Source: Microbacterium sp. Root166 (GTDB lineage: Bacteria > Actinomycetota > Actinomycetes > Actinomycetales > Microbacteriaceae). Taken from it: a DNA stretch of 64,000 bases. The stretch lies in NCBI RefSeq assembly GCF_001427145.1, contig NZ_LMGL01000002.1, positions 124,001-188,000 on the forward strand. Reading direction: 5' to 3'. The notes beneath the pieces were generated by a model, which saw only the letters and a list, made by a program, of their open reading frames with translations, searched no databases and was not told the origin of the DNA. Below, piece by piece: positions 1-8,126 of this stretch (position 1 is the first letter of the stretch; the number at the start of each line of letters is the position of its first letter). Made by a program: the position numbers and the translations under genes.

Positions 1-1
1 G

Positions 2-631
2 CACCGGTTCTTCGGCAGCGTCGGCTTCGTCGATGTCGCCGCACGCACGGCCGTCGAGATCGACACGGCCGAGGAGCTCGAGATCGCGCGGGCCATCTCA
101 CCGCTCGTAGACAGCTCCGAGCCCATCGTCGTGGACGCGGTCGTGACCGACTTCGACGGTGTCCACACCGACGACTCGGTGTCGCTCGACCAGCACGGCG
201 TCGAATCAGTCACCGTGAGCCGCAGCGACGGCATGGGCGTCGCGCTGCTGCGCGAGGCCGGCGTGCCGGTGCTGATCCTCTCGACCGAGGCCAACCCTGT
301 CGTCGGCGCCCGCGCGCGCAAGCTCCGCGTGGATGCGCTCCAGGACGTCTCCGACAAGGCCGTCGCACTCCGCGAATGGGCCGCGGGTCGCGGCATCCCG
401 CTCTCGCGCATCGCCTACGTCGGCAACGACGTCAACGACCTCGGCTGCCTCGACCTCGTCGGCTGGCCCGTCGCGGTTCCCGGGGCCCATCCGCTCGTCC
501 TCGCCGCCGCTCGGGTCGTGCTCGACCGCCCCGGCGGTGCCGGCGCCGTGCGCGATCTGGCCGATCGCGTTCTGGCGGGCCGGGCCGCGGCATCCGCTCA
601 TCTTCCATCCCCTGCACAGGAGGCACCATGA
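2..631 (+). CDS. Acylneuraminate cytidylyltransferase-HAD phosphatase fusion (5' partial)
   Basis: The reading frame is open from the first bases of the window, so the start and most of the first domain lie outside. Visible residues 10-31 resemble the C-terminal end of CMP-sialate synthetases (VEIDTAEELEIARAI). A KdsC-type HAD phosphatase domain follows: motif I is DFDGVHTD (nucleophile Asp50 and acid Asp52 of the visible part) and the metal-binding motif is VGNDVNDLGCL. Such fusions would activate a nonulosonic acid with CMP and remove the 9-phosphate of its precursor; this role is inferred from the family. The stop overlaps the next start as ATGA, so it is translationally coupled to the NeuB-type gene. 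A GTG at 131 could start a separate phosphatase, but the continuous upstream homology makes a fusion more likely. Confidence 0.82.
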   Translation, partial: HRFFGSVGFVDVAARTAVEIDTAEELEIARAISPLVDSSEPIVVDAVVTDFDGVHTDDSVSLDQHGVESVTVSRSDGMGVALLREAGVPVLILSTEANPVVGARARKLRVDALQDVSDKAVALREWAAGRGIPLSRIAYVGNDVNDLGCLDLVGWPVAVPGAHPLVLAAARVVLDRPGGAGAVRDLADRVLAGRAAASAHLPSPAQEAP

Positions 632-1500
632 CCGTCACCATCGGATCCCGCGTCGTCGGAGGCGGTCGTCCCGCCTACGTGATCGCCGAGATCGGCCTGA
701 ACCACAACGGCGATGTCGAGCTCGCGAAGAAGCTCATCGACGTCGCCGCCGACGCCGGTGCCGACGCCGTGAAGTTCCAGAAGCGCACGCCCGAGATCGC
801 CACCCCCGAGCACATGCGCGATGTGACGCGCGAGACGCCGTGGGGCACCATGACCTACCTCGAGTACCGCCGCCGGGTCGAGTTCGACCGCGACCAGTAC
901 ATCGAGATCTCCGACCACGCCCTGCTGCGCGGCCTGGAGTGGTTCGCGTCGCCGTGGGACGAGCCCAGCGTCGCCTTCCTCGAGGACCTCGGGGCGACCG
1001 CGCACAAGGTGGCGTCCGCATCGCTCACCGACCACGCACTGCTGCGCGCGCTGCGCGACACCGGGAAGACGGTGATCCTGTCGACGGGAATGTCGACCAT
1101 CGAGCAGATCGACGCCGCCATCGATGTGCTGGGCACCGAGCGCCTGCTGCTCATGCACGCGACCTCGACGTATCCGATGGACCCGTCCGAAGCGAACCTG
1201 CGCATGATCCCGGCGCTGCGCGACCGGTATCCCGGCGTTCCGGTCGGGTACTCCGGGCACGAGCGCGGACTGCAGATCTCGCTCGCCGCGGTCGCCCTCG
1301 GGGCCGTCGCCGTCGAGCGCCACATCACGCTGGACCGCACGATGTGGGGCTCCGACCACGCGGCGTCGCTCGAACCCACCGGCCTGCAGCACCTGGTCCG
1401 CGACATCCGTGTGATCGAGGCGGCACTCGGCGACGGCGTCAAGCGCGTCTACCCCGGCGAGCTCGCACCGATGGCGAAGCTGCGGCGCGTCCCCGCGTGA
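628..1500 (+). CDS. neuB: N-acetylneuraminate (nonulosonic acid) synthase family, lacking SAF domain
   Basis: A 290-residue NeuB-type TIM barrel. Expected reaction: condensation of phosphoenolpyruvate with an N-acyl-hexosamine to form a nonulosonic acid. Family sequences visible are YVIAEIGLNHNGD near the N-terminus, KFQKRTPE, LSTGMST, HATSTYPM and GYSGHERG. The protein ends just after the barrel; typical NeuB proteins of about 340 residues carry a further C-terminal SAF/antifreeze-like domain, which is absent here. The ATG overlaps the upstream stop (ATGA) and is preceded by an AGGAGG-like ribosome site. Its own stop overlaps the next GTG (GTGA). The exact sugar (sialic, legionaminic or pseudaminic type) cannot be told from the sequence. 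Confidence 0.88.
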   Translation: MTVTIGSRVVGGGRPAYVIAEIGLNHNGDVELAKKLIDVAADAGADAVKFQKRTPEIATPEHMRDVTRETPWGTMTYLEYRRRVEFDRDQYIEISDHALLRGLEWFASPWDEPSVAFLEDLGATAHKVASASLTDHALLRALRDTGKTVILSTGMSTIEQIDAAIDVLGTERLLLMHATSTYPMDPSEANLRMIPALRDRYPGVPVGYSGHERGLQISLAAVALGAVAVERHITLDRTMWGSDHAASLEPTGLQHLVRDIRVIEAALGDGVKRVYPGELAPMAKLRRVPA

Positions 1501-2732
1501 GGCGCATCGTCGCCCTGGCCGACACCGACTCCTACGTCAAGTGGGCGGCGGCGCTGCTCGGGGGACTGGATGAGGAGTGGGATGCCGCGCTCCTGGTCGT
1601 GCAGACACCGCTGGTCGTCAGCCCGGCGCAGCTGCGGACCGCACTGAGCGGAAGCGGCCTCGAGCCTGGGGCGGTGTCGTCCGTCGAGTACACCGAGTTG
1701 CGCGAGCGCCTCGCGGCGCTGCGACCGGATGTCGTGGTCGTCGCCGCGCGCGGGCCGCTCGTGCGAGTGCTGGCACGGGATGCCGCGGCCCTGTCGCCAC
1801 GGCCGGTGATCGTCGCCGGGCTCCCGGGCATCTCGATTCCCGCGACCCGGAAGGCGCTCCACTACCGCGCCCAGTGCGACCTGTTCATCGTCCACTCGAA
1901 GCGCGAGAGGCGAGAGTTCGCAGCGCTCGCCGCGCACTACGGGCTCGAGCAGCGCTTCGCGCTCGCGACCCTGCCGTTCGCGCGGGCTGCCGGCACGAGG
2001 CCCGGCGGTGGCGCCGGCACAGACCTGGTGTTCGCCGCGCAGGCCAGGGTGCCGCTGGAGCGCGAGGACCGGCTGCGGGTGGCGCGCCTGCTCGTTCGCG
2101 CGGCCCGCGCCGACCCGTCGCGCCGAGTGGTGGTGAAGCTGCGCGCGGCGGCGGGGGAGCAGCAGACGCACGTCGAGCACGACGGCTACCCTGATCTGCT
2201 CGCCGAACTCGGCACGCTGCCGGCGAACCTCGTGACTTCGACCGAGCCGATGTCGCGAGCGCTCGACCGCGCCCAGGGGCTGGTGACGGTGAGCTCGACG
2301 GCGGCGATCGAAGCAGTGGCGCGGGGCATCCCGGTCATCGCGCTCGACACGTTCGGCGTCGCGCCGGAGCTGATCAACGAGGTCCTTGCGGACGCCGGGC
2401 TGCTGGCCGGTGAAGATGACGTCGTCGAACGCCGGTTCCGGCAGCCTGTGGCCGGCTGGCGCGATGACAACTACTTCCATGATCAGGATGCCGACGACTG
2501 GGTCGTGCGGATGAACGAGCTGGTCGCGGCGGGGCGAGCGGGACAGCTCGAGGCGAGGCCGGCGCTGAGCCGTCGCGGCGGCGCGCTTCGCGACGCGTGG
2601 GAGCGCAAGGTGGCGCTCGGCGGCTCGGACCGCACCGCCTCGGGCTCGATCGCGTGGGCGATCGGGATGCCGGTGCGCGGCGCCGTGCGGATGGTGCGCC
2701 GCGTCACGGCCCAGCGGCCCCTCGCGCCCTGA
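1497..2732 (+). CDS. Putative glycosyltransferase (DUF6716-like)
   Basis: A 411-residue protein starting at a GTG that overlaps the neuB stop by 4 bp. It has no signal peptide. The N-terminal half looks like a Rossmann-type domain. The C-terminal half has the pattern STAAIEAVARGIPVIALDTF (about residues 262-281), typical of the donor-side domain of polysialyltransferase or CDP-glycerol-transferase-like GT-B enzymes. Position directly after the synthase and cytidylyltransferase suggests that it transfers the CMP-activated sugar to a surface polymer. That is inference: no acceptor and no catalytic residue can be assigned. DUF6716 is recalled as a family of such actinobacterial proteins; a profile search would settle it. 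Confidence 0.6.
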   Translation: MRRIVALADTDSYVKWAAALLGGLDEEWDAALLVVQTPLVVSPAQLRTALSGSGLEPGAVSSVEYTELRERLAALRPDVVVVAARGPLVRVLARDAAALSPRPVIVAGLPGISIPATRKALHYRAQCDLFIVHSKRERREFAALAAHYGLEQRFALATLPFARAAGTRPGGGAGTDLVFAAQARVPLEREDRLRVARLLVRAARADPSRRVVVKLRAAAGEQQTHVEHDGYPDLLAELGTLPANLVTSTEPMSRALDRAQGLVTVSSTAAIEAVARGIPVIALDTFGVAPELINEVLADAGLLAGEDDVVERRFRQPVAGWRDDNYFHDQDADDWVVRMNELVAAGRAGQLEARPALSRRGGALRDAWERKVALGGSDRTASGSIAWAIGMPVRGAVRMVRRVTAQRPLAP

Positions 2733-2765
2733 GCGAAGCGAGGACTGCGGGTTGCGCGCGGGCCG

Positions 2766-3545
2766 TCAGCAGCCCGGGCCGGACGGATCCTCGGCACAGG
2801 TGCGGTCGACGAGCGCCGTGCGCACCTCCACGACGCGGACGTCGTAGCCCGCGGTGGTCACGCTGACCCGGCCGGGGACAGGACGCCAGGTGCCGCTGCC
2901 GAAGTCGACCGACGCCGCGTACTGCACGGTCACCGCGACCGGGTAGGTGCCGCGCTCTCGGTAGACGTGGCTGGTGGCGGTCGGGCTGAACTGCGCCTGG
3001 CCGAGCCGCTCCCAGCTCGCGCCGCCGGTGGTCGCCGTTGCGGTGGTGCCGTCGCCGTGGTCGAAGACGAATGCCGCAGGAACGAAGCGCACCGTGACGT
3101 CCCAGCCGAGCAGCGTTCCGGTGAGGCGCTGCTCGGATGCCTCGGCCACCAGATTCGTGGGCATCCCCACGACCCCGAATCCGGTCGGCTCGCCGGTGAG
3201 GGTCGGGGCAGCGGGACGGAACGACGCGATGTCGGCGAGGGTGACGTCCGGGACGCCGACGACGATGAACCCGCATCGCGGGTCGCCCTCGTCGCATCCG
3301 GGCTCGGGCGGAGCAGGATCGGGCTCACTCGGCCGCGCGGCGCCCGGGCCGTTGTCGGGTCTGGGCGTTCCTGGGCGGTCGAGGCCGGCGGTGATGTCGA
3401 CTTGGGACCCTGAGTTGGCGACATCGCAACTCGTCTGCCAACCAGTGATGTCGCAGTCGTCACCAGAAGCGTGGGCTGCCGGCCCCAGAAGCACACCTAC
3501 GAGCACTACCGAGGCTGCCGTCACGACGCGGTGGGCTATTCGCAC
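2766..3545 (-). CDS. Secreted protein with PKD-like domain
   Basis: A 259-residue protein read from a GTG at 3545, preceded by AGAAGG at nine bases. This start leaves a clean signal peptide (VRIAHRVV, hydrophobic core, cleavage near AHA/SGDD). A longer form from an ATG at 3587 is possible but would overlap the upstream lipoprotein gene by 52 bp. The mature part has Cys pairs (CDITGWQTSC), a Pro-rich linker, then a PKD-like beta-sandwich signature (FDHGDGTT, followed by SHVYRERGTYPVAVTV). It overlaps the upstream gene's stop by 10 bp, so the two exported proteins are probably co-expressed. Function is unknown; an extracellular structural or binding role is a guess. Confidence 0.68.
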   Translation of the reverse strand: MRIAHRVVTAASVVLVGVLLGPAAHASGDDCDITGWQTSCDVANSGSQVDITAGLDRPGTPRPDNGPGAARPSEPDPAPPEPGCDEGDPRCGFIVVGVPDVTLADIASFRPAAPTLTGEPTGFGVVGMPTNLVAEASEQRLTGTLLGWDVTVRFVPAAFVFDHGDGTTATATTGGASWERLGQAQFSPTATSHVYRERGTYPVAVTVQYAASVDFGSGTWRPVPGRVSVTTAGYDVRVVEVRTALVDRTCAEDPSGPGC

Positions 3546-4123
3546 TGGGGATCGCCTTCTCTGCCCTCGATGTCGCGGATCGTCCAACCGGTCGGGGTCG
3601 CGTCAGACGCTTCGAGCGAAATCAGCATCGTCTGGACAGCGGGCCGATCAGAAGCGACAACCGACTGACCGTCCGCGTCGACCAGATTCACCCCCGCGAC
3701 GTTGAGGCACACAGCCAATTCCACGTCGGTCACCTCGGCTCCGCCTGCCGAGCGAGGCTCAATTAGAGTCGGCGAGCTCTCCCCTGACACCGTCCAGCTG
3801 TCGGCATGCATCTGACTAAACGTGGTCCTTGCCGCGGAATTCGCTTCCCCGGTGGTCCATGCGTAGACCTCCTCGAACGTCTCCGGGTCGCTCAGGTCGA
3901 CCTGGTTGAGGGCGTCGACATAGGCGCGGTAGGTCTCCTCCGCCGCCGCGAAGGCCTCGGCCTCGCTGGAGAATACCGGCGTCGGGTCGGTCTCCTCGGG
4001 CTCCGGCGTGCAGCCGGTGAGGACTGCGGCGAGCACAGCCATCGCGACGGCCACCGGAGCGAGACGGGAGATCACGCCCACCACGGTAGCCGCCCCGCTG
4101 TCGCCGGCCTCGGACTTATCCAC
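3536..4123 (-). CDS. Predicted lipoprotein of unknown function
   Basis: A 195-residue reading from a GTG. The hydrophobic signal (VISRLAPVAVAMAVLAAVLTGC) ends in a lipobox LTGC followed by Pro/Glu/Thr-rich sequence, so it should be exported and lipid-anchored on the outer face of the membrane. The mature part (about 150 residues, beginning with a helical FSSEAEAFAAAEETYRAYVDAL stretch in two halves) resembles small actinobacterial lipoproteins with a nuclear-transport-factor-2-like shape, but this is weak. GTG codons at 4084, 4081 and 4075 would trim the N-terminus to a more usual signal-peptide length. It forms a two-gene unit with the PKD-like secreted protein downstream. Confidence 0.7.
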   Translation of the reverse strand: MDKSEAGDSGAATVVGVISRLAPVAVAMAVLAAVLTGCTPEPEETDPTPVFSSEAEAFAAAEETYRAYVDALNQVDLSDPETFEEVYAWTTGEANSAARTTFSQMHADSWTVSGESSPTLIEPRSAGGAEVTDVELAVCLNVAGVNLVDADGQSVVASDRPAVQTMLISLEASDATPTGWTIRDIEGREGDPQCE

Positions 4124-4571
4124 ACGTGGCAGCGGGCTTCCGGCATCCTGCTCCCGTCAGCAGACCGGGGGAGGAGCCGGCGATCCCGTGGGGGGCCGAG
4201 ACCGCCGACTCTGGAGCGGCTCGAAGAGGCCGCCCCCGGTGTGCCCTGGGGGAGGGCACAAGGGGGCGTCCCACGCGGGGACGCCGCTGTCGCGGTTCGC
4301 CTCGCCGCTCGGGTGCACGGCGGATCGCGGACACCTCAAGAATCCCACCGCGACCTGTGAACCGGCTGTTCAGGGGCGGATTCCCGGACCCGGCTCGTGC
4401 CCGATCCGAACGGACGCAACACGCCGCGTCTGTGACGGGCGAGGCGGCATGTCGCGTCCGTTCACCCCGTAAACCACGAGCCGAAGCGAGGCCCCGTGCC
4501 GGCCTCGAAACGCCGTGCAATCCGAAGCGGCCGGGCCTCGGCATCCGCTCCGCACCGTACGCTCGAGGGCG
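4124..4571. other. Non-coding, hairpin-rich divergent spacer
   Basis: 448 bp between two genes transcribed away from each other, without a convincing reading frame. It contains nested inverted repeats: CGCCCCC (4231-4237) with GGGGGCG (4262-4268) enclosing GTGCCC (4241-4246) with GGGCAC (4254-4259). Next come GGCGTCCC (4265-4272) with GGGACGCC (4278-4285), then a perfect 10-bp pair GAACGGACGC (4408-4417) and GCGTCCGTTC (4454-4463). This may be a structured RNA or a regulatory region. I could not match it to RNase P RNA, SRP RNA, tmRNA or a known riboswitch. Confidence 0.4.
4558..4563 (+). promoter_or_regulatory. Probable -10 hexamer TACGCT
   Basis: TACGCT eight bases before the ATG of the zinc-finger gene, with no Shine-Dalgarno sequence at a normal distance. 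This fits a leaderless or near-leaderless transcript. Confidence 0.4.
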
Positions 4572-4937
4572 ATGACGACCCGACCCGACGACGCCGATCG
4601 CGACGCGCTCCTCGACGCGACGCGCGCTGACGCGGTGGCGCGCCTGAAGGCCATGGACGACGCGATCGACAGGCTGCGGTCGGATCGCGGCAGCGACGTC
4701 GCCGATGACGAGCACGATCCCGAGGGCGTCACCCTCTCTTCTGAGTGGGCGCGCCTGGTCGGTCTGCGCCAGGCGGCGGAACGCGACCTCGCCGAGCTCG
4801 ACGATGCGATCGACCGGCGCCGTGCCGGCGTCGACGGGATCTGCGAGGACTGCGGCCGCGTCATCCCGCCCGCCCGCCTCGAGGCGCGTCCGGGCGCGAC
4901 GCGCTGCGTCGACTGCGCCACCCGGGCGGGGGTCTGA
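4572..4937 (+). CDS. TraR/DksA C4-type zinc-finger protein
   Basis: A 121-residue protein. The N-terminal two thirds is charged and helical (likely a coiled-coil pair). The C-terminus holds a C4 zinc finger: Cys91 and Cys94 (CEDCG) with Cys112 and Cys115 (CVDC). This is the layout of the TraR/DksA family, which enters the RNA polymerase secondary channel in other bacteria. Whether it has the acidic coiled-coil tip needed for DksA-like action is not clear from sequence alone. The ATG at 4572 is preferred because a -10-like TACGCT lies just upstream and longer forms would read into the non-coding spacer. The stop overlaps the next ATG (TGATG). Confidence 0.8.
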   Translation: MTTRPDDADRDALLDATRADAVARLKAMDDAIDRLRSDRGSDVADDEHDPEGVTLSSEWARLVGLRQAAERDLAELDDAIDRRRAGVDGICEDCGRVIPPARLEARPGATRCVDCATRAGV

Positions 4938-5347
4938 TGTCGTTCGGTCAGGCAGCGCAGCGCATCGCCGCGGGCGAGGCGCCGTGCCCGTGCGGATCCG
5001 GCGAGCGCTTAGACGGATGCTGCGGCCCGATCCTCGACGGGACCCCGGCGCCCACAGCCGAGCGCGTGATGCGCTCCCGCTACACCGCCTTCTCGCTGGG
5101 CGATGTGCGACACCTCCGGTTGACGTGGCATCCGCGGACGCGGCCGGACGATCTCGACCTCGACCCCGGCCTGCGGTGGACCGGTCTCGAAGTCCTCGCG
5201 ACCCGAGCCGGCGGTCCCGACGACGACACGGGCGAAGTGGAGTTCCGCGCGCATTGGCGGCAGGACCGGGAGCGCGGCGTTCTCCACGAGCGCAGCGCCT
5301 TCGTCCGCCGCGGAGGACGCTGGGTGTACGTCGAAGCGATCGACTGA
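4937..5347 (+). CDS. YchJ-like (UPF0225) SEC-C motif protein
   Basis: A 136-residue protein. The N-terminus has a SEC-C-type metal motif (CPCGSGERLDGCC, residues 15-27) followed by MRSRYTAFSLGD, the hallmark of the YchJ/UPF0225 family. The rest has an NTF2-like pattern (EVEFRAHWRQ, HERSAFVRRGGRWVYVEA). The biochemical role of the family is not established. It overlaps the zinc-finger gene by one base, so the pair is co-transcribed. Confidence 0.85.
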   Translation: MSFGQAAQRIAAGEAPCPCGSGERLDGCCGPILDGTPAPTAERVMRSRYTAFSLGDVRHLRLTWHPRTRPDDLDLDPGLRWTGLEVLATRAGGPDDDTGEVEFRAHWRQDRERGVLHERSAFVRRGGRWVYVEAID

Positions 5348-5384
5348 CCGTTACGGCGACGGCCCCGACGGCGCACGCCGCCGT

Positions 5385-5390
5385 TAGCGT
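5385..5390 (+). promoter_or_regulatory. Probable -10 hexamer TAGCGT (leaderless)
   Basis: TAGCGT with exactly six bases (GGAGGG) to the ATG at 5397. The purine run touches the ATG and is too close to serve as a ribosome site, so a leaderless transcript is likely. Confidence 0.45.
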
Positions 5391-5396
5391 GGAGGG

Positions 5397-6176
5397 ATGA
5401 GCTCTCAGGTCGAAAAAGCACAGTCCCTCGCCCAGCTGCACGCCGCCCCCGAGATCCTCCGGGTCGTCAACGTGTGGGATGCCGTGTCCGCCAAGACGAT
5501 CGCCGCGCTGGACGAGACCCGCGCGATCGCGACGGCCGGTCACTCGATCGCCGCGACGTTCGGGTACGCCGACGGCGAGAAGATCCCTCTCGAGCTGATG
5601 CTCGATATGGTCGGTCGCATCGTCGAGGCCGCCGGCGACCTTCCGGTGACCGCCGACCTCGATGCCGGCTACGGCGATGCGGGCGAGACGGTCCGGCGCG
5701 CGATCGGCAAGGGCATCGTCGGAGCGAACGTCGAAGACCGGCTCCGCCCGCTCGACGAGTCCGTCGCGGCCGTCGAGGCGATCATCGCGGCAGGGCAGGC
5801 GGAGGGCGTGCCGTTCGTGCTCAACGCCCGCACCGACGCCATCGTGCGCGCGGGCGACCGGCCGATCGAGGAATCGATCGCCGACGCCATCGAGCGCGGC
5901 CGCGCGTACCTGGCCGCCGGCGCGGATCTCGTCTTCGTCCCCGGCATCCTCGATGCCGACGTCACCCGCCGGCTCGTGGACGGCATCGGCGAGCGCAAGC
6001 TGAGCGTGATCGGGCTGCCCGGCGCGCTGAGCGCGGCGGAGTACGAGGCGATCGGCGTCGCACGCATCTCGTACGGCCCGACGACCCAGCGCGTCGCGCT
6101 GACCGCGCTGCAGGACGTCGCCGCCGACCTCTACCGCAACGGCGTCATCCCCGCCTCGACGCGCAACCTCAACTGA
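5397..6176 (+). CDS. Isocitrate lyase/PEP mutase family protein
   Basis: A 259-residue cytosolic alpha/beta-barrel protein of the phosphoenolpyruvate mutase/isocitrate lyase superfamily. Family signatures visible are VVNVWDAVSAKTI, a Mg-binding stretch TADLDAGYGDAGETVRR (the DxDxGYG motif), GANVEDR and FVLNARTDA. The long KKCGH-type catalytic loop of true isocitrate lyases is absent, so it more likely acts on a small 2-oxo or carboxyphospho compound (for example a 2-methylisocitrate-lyase-like C-C bond cleavage). The exact substrate cannot be stated. It stands alone with its own promoter and is followed by a large hairpin. Confidence 0.82.
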   Translation: MSSQVEKAQSLAQLHAAPEILRVVNVWDAVSAKTIAALDETRAIATAGHSIAATFGYADGEKIPLELMLDMVGRIVEAAGDLPVTADLDAGYGDAGETVRRAIGKGIVGANVEDRLRPLDESVAAVEAIIAAGQAEGVPFVLNARTDAIVRAGDRPIEESIADAIERGRAYLAAGADLVFVPGILDADVTRRLVDGIGERKLSVIGLPGALSAAEYEAIGVARISYGPTTQRVALTALQDVAADLYRNGVIPASTRNLN

Positions 6177-6195
6177 CCCCGACCGGCCCGGCATC

Positions 6196-6256
6196 GTCGA
6201 GTTGCCGGTCCTGGCGGGCGTGAGCGCTCGAAAGCCGCACGGACCGGCAACTCGAC
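6196..6256. terminator. 16-bp perfect inverted repeat between convergent genes
   Basis: Arms 6196-6211 and 6241-6256 (GTCGAGTTGCCGGTCC and its exact complement) flank a 29-base loop. It sits between the ends of two convergent genes, so it probably stops transcription from both sides. No U-tract follows. Confidence 0.55.
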
Positions 6257-6268
6257 ACTCGAAACGAG

Positions 6269-6562
6269 CTAGTCCTCGCTGGAGTGCAGGCCGCGCCGCG
6301 CCGAGAGCAGCGTGATCTCGGGGCGGTCGGCCATCACCCGCTCCGCCCGGTCGAGCACGTCCCGCACGTGCGATGCACCGGAGCCGACCACGGCGACGCC
6401 GATCACGGCGCGGCGATGAAGGTCGTGCTCGCCCACCTCGGACGCCGCGGCCTCGGTGCGGCGGGAGAGCTCGGCGATGATCGGGCGCAGGATGCCGCGC
6501 TTCTCCTTCAGCGAGTGCACGTCGCCCAGCAGCAGGTCGAACTCGATCCAGCCGATCCACAT
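6269..6562 (-). CDS. DUF503 domain-containing protein
   Basis: A 97-residue protein matching the small DUF503 (YlxP-like) family: MWIGWIEFDLLLGDVHSLKEKR at the start in two halves, RTEAAASEVGEHDLHRRAVIGVAVVGS in the middle and an acidic end. In other bacteria YlxP is encoded near rbfA and infB; here it stands alone. Function is unresolved. The ATG at 6562 is chosen because the family starts at MWIG; a longer open frame upstream has no family resemblance. Confidence 0.85.
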   Translation of the reverse strand: MWIGWIEFDLLLGDVHSLKEKRGILRPIIAELSRRTEAAASEVGEHDLHRRAVIGVAVVGSGASHVRDVLDRAERVMADRPEITLLSARRGLHSSED

Positions 6563-6677
6563 GGATCCATGGTGCCAGGCGCCTGCCGCGCACGCTCGAA
6601 TCGGGCCGCGGCGCTCCGGAGGGTACGGTGGCAGGCGGGTTCGCACGGACCCGTCACGCCGCCAGGGAGGTCGTCGA

Positions 6678-8126
6678 ATGAGCGTCGCGCGCGAGCTGTT
6701 CCGCAGGAAGCCGATCACGCCGCCCGTCGCCGCCCCCGGCGGTCTCACCCGCCGTATCGGCACCTTCCAGCTCGCGATGCTCGGCGTCGGGGCCACGATC
6801 GGCACGGGCGTGTTCTTCGTGATGCACGAGGCCGTTCCGCTGGCGGGTCCGGCCGTGCTGCTGGCGTTCCTGATGGCGGCGATCGCGGCCGGGCTCTCGG
6901 CCGTCTGCTACGCCGAGATGGCGTCCGCGGTGCCGGTGTCTGGCTCGACCTACTCCTACGCCTACGCCACCCTCGGCGAGATCGTGGCGATGGGCGTGGC
7001 CGCGTGCCTCATGCTCGAGTACGGCGTCTCGACCGCGGCGGTGGCCTCCGGCTGGAGCGGCTACCTCAGTCGGCTGACGAGCGACCTCTTCGGATGGGGG
7101 ATTCCCGAGGCGCTGACGGTGGGCCCGCTCGAAGGCGGGATCATCAACCTTCCGGCCGTCATCCTCGTCGGGCTCTGCGCCGTCCTGCTCATCCGCGGAA
7201 CCCGCGAATCGGCCGTCGTGAACACCGTCATGGTGATCATCAAGATCGGCGTGCTCGTGATGTTCGCCGCGATCGCGCTCACGGCGTTCTCGGTCGACAA
7301 CTTCGCCGAGTTCGCGCCGCACGGGGCCGCGGGCATCACCGCGGCCGCCGGCACCATCTTCTTCACCTTCATCGGACTGGATGCCGTCTCCACCGCCGGC
7401 GACGAGGTCAAGGACCCGCAGCGCGCGCTGCCCCGCGCCATCCTCATCGCGCTCGTCGTCGTGGTCGCGGTATACCTGCTGGTCGCGGTCGCCGCGATCG
7501 GCGCGCAGCCCTGGCAGGGCTTCGAGGATCCCGCACAGCAGAGCGCGGGCCTCGCCGTCATCCTCGGCGACGTGCTCGGCGCGTCGTGGCCGGCGACCTT
7601 GCTCGCGGCGGGCGCGGTGATCTCGATCTTCTCCGTGACGCTCGTGACCCTGTTCGGCCAGTCCCGCATCCTCTACTCGATCGGCCGCGACGGGCTGATC
7701 CCCAAGATCTTCTCCCGCGTGAACCCCCGCACGCACACGCCGGTCTTCTCGACCGTCGCCGCCGCGGTCGTGGTGGCGCTGCTGGCCGGTCTCATTCCGC
7801 TGTCGAACCTGTGGGATCTCGTGTCGATGGGCACCCTCGTCGCCTTCATCGTGGTCTCCGTGGGCGTGATGGTGCTGCGCCGCACGCGCCCCGACCTGCC
7901 GCGCGCCTTCAAGGTGCCGCTGTACCCGGTGATCCCGATCCTGTCGATCCTCGCGTGCGTGTACCTCATCACCGGCCTTGGGCTGTCGACGTACGTGTGG
8001 TTCGCGGTCTGGGTGGCCGTGGTGCTCGGGTTCTATCTGCTCTGGGGTCGTCGGCACAGTCTGCTCGCGCAGGTCGAGAAGGGATCGGATGCCGCGGCCG
8101 CGGCATCCGTCACCCCACCCGAGTGA
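6678..8126 (+). CDS. APC-superfamily amino acid permease
   Basis: A 482-residue inner-membrane transporter with about 12 hydrophobic segments. The first helix carries the broken-helix motif LGVGATIGTGVFFVM, typical of APC amino-acid/polyamine/organocation transporters; FTFIGLDAVSTAGDEVKDPQRALPRAI in helix 6/loop 6-7 is characteristic of the cationic-amino-acid transporter branch. The substrate is unknown; cationic amino acids are plausible. The ATG has an AGGGAGG ribosome site. The C-terminal Ala run is encoded by a 22-bp palindrome (8087-8108). Its last 17 bases overlap the convergent DUF1653 gene. Confidence 0.9.
   Translation: MSVARELFRRKPITPPVAAPGGLTRRIGTFQLAMLGVGATIGTGVFFVMHEAVPLAGPAVLLAFLMAAIAAGLSAVCYAEMASAVPVSGSTYSYAYATLGEIVAMGVAACLMLEYGVSTAAVASGWSGYLSRLTSDLFGWGIPEALTVGPLEGGIINLPAVILVGLCAVLLIRGTRESAVVNTVMVIIKIGVLVMFAAIALTAFSVDNFAEFAPHGAAGITAAAGTIFFTFIGLDAVSTAGDEVKDPQRALPRAILIALVVVVAVYLLVAVAAIGAQPWQGFEDPAQQSAGLAVILGDVLGASWPATLLAAGAVISIFSVTLVTLFGQSRILYSIGRDGLIPKIFSRVNPRTHTPVFSTVAAAVVVALLAGLIPLSNLWDLVSMGTLVAFIVVSVGVMVLRRTRPDLPRAFKVPLYPVIPILSILACVYLITGLGLSTYVWFAVWVAVVLGFYLLWGRRHSLLAQVEKGSDAAAAASVTPPE

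Noticed and set aside
4359..4371. Possible LexA (SOS) box GAAC...GTTC
   Set aside because: The spacer is five bases instead of the four of the actinobacterial box, and no repair gene follows; neither uvrB nor uvrA has such a box.
4116..6593. Single 825-codon minus-strand frame
   Set aside because: Covers a non-coding spacer and four recognisable genes; only the DUF503 part, in another frame, is real.
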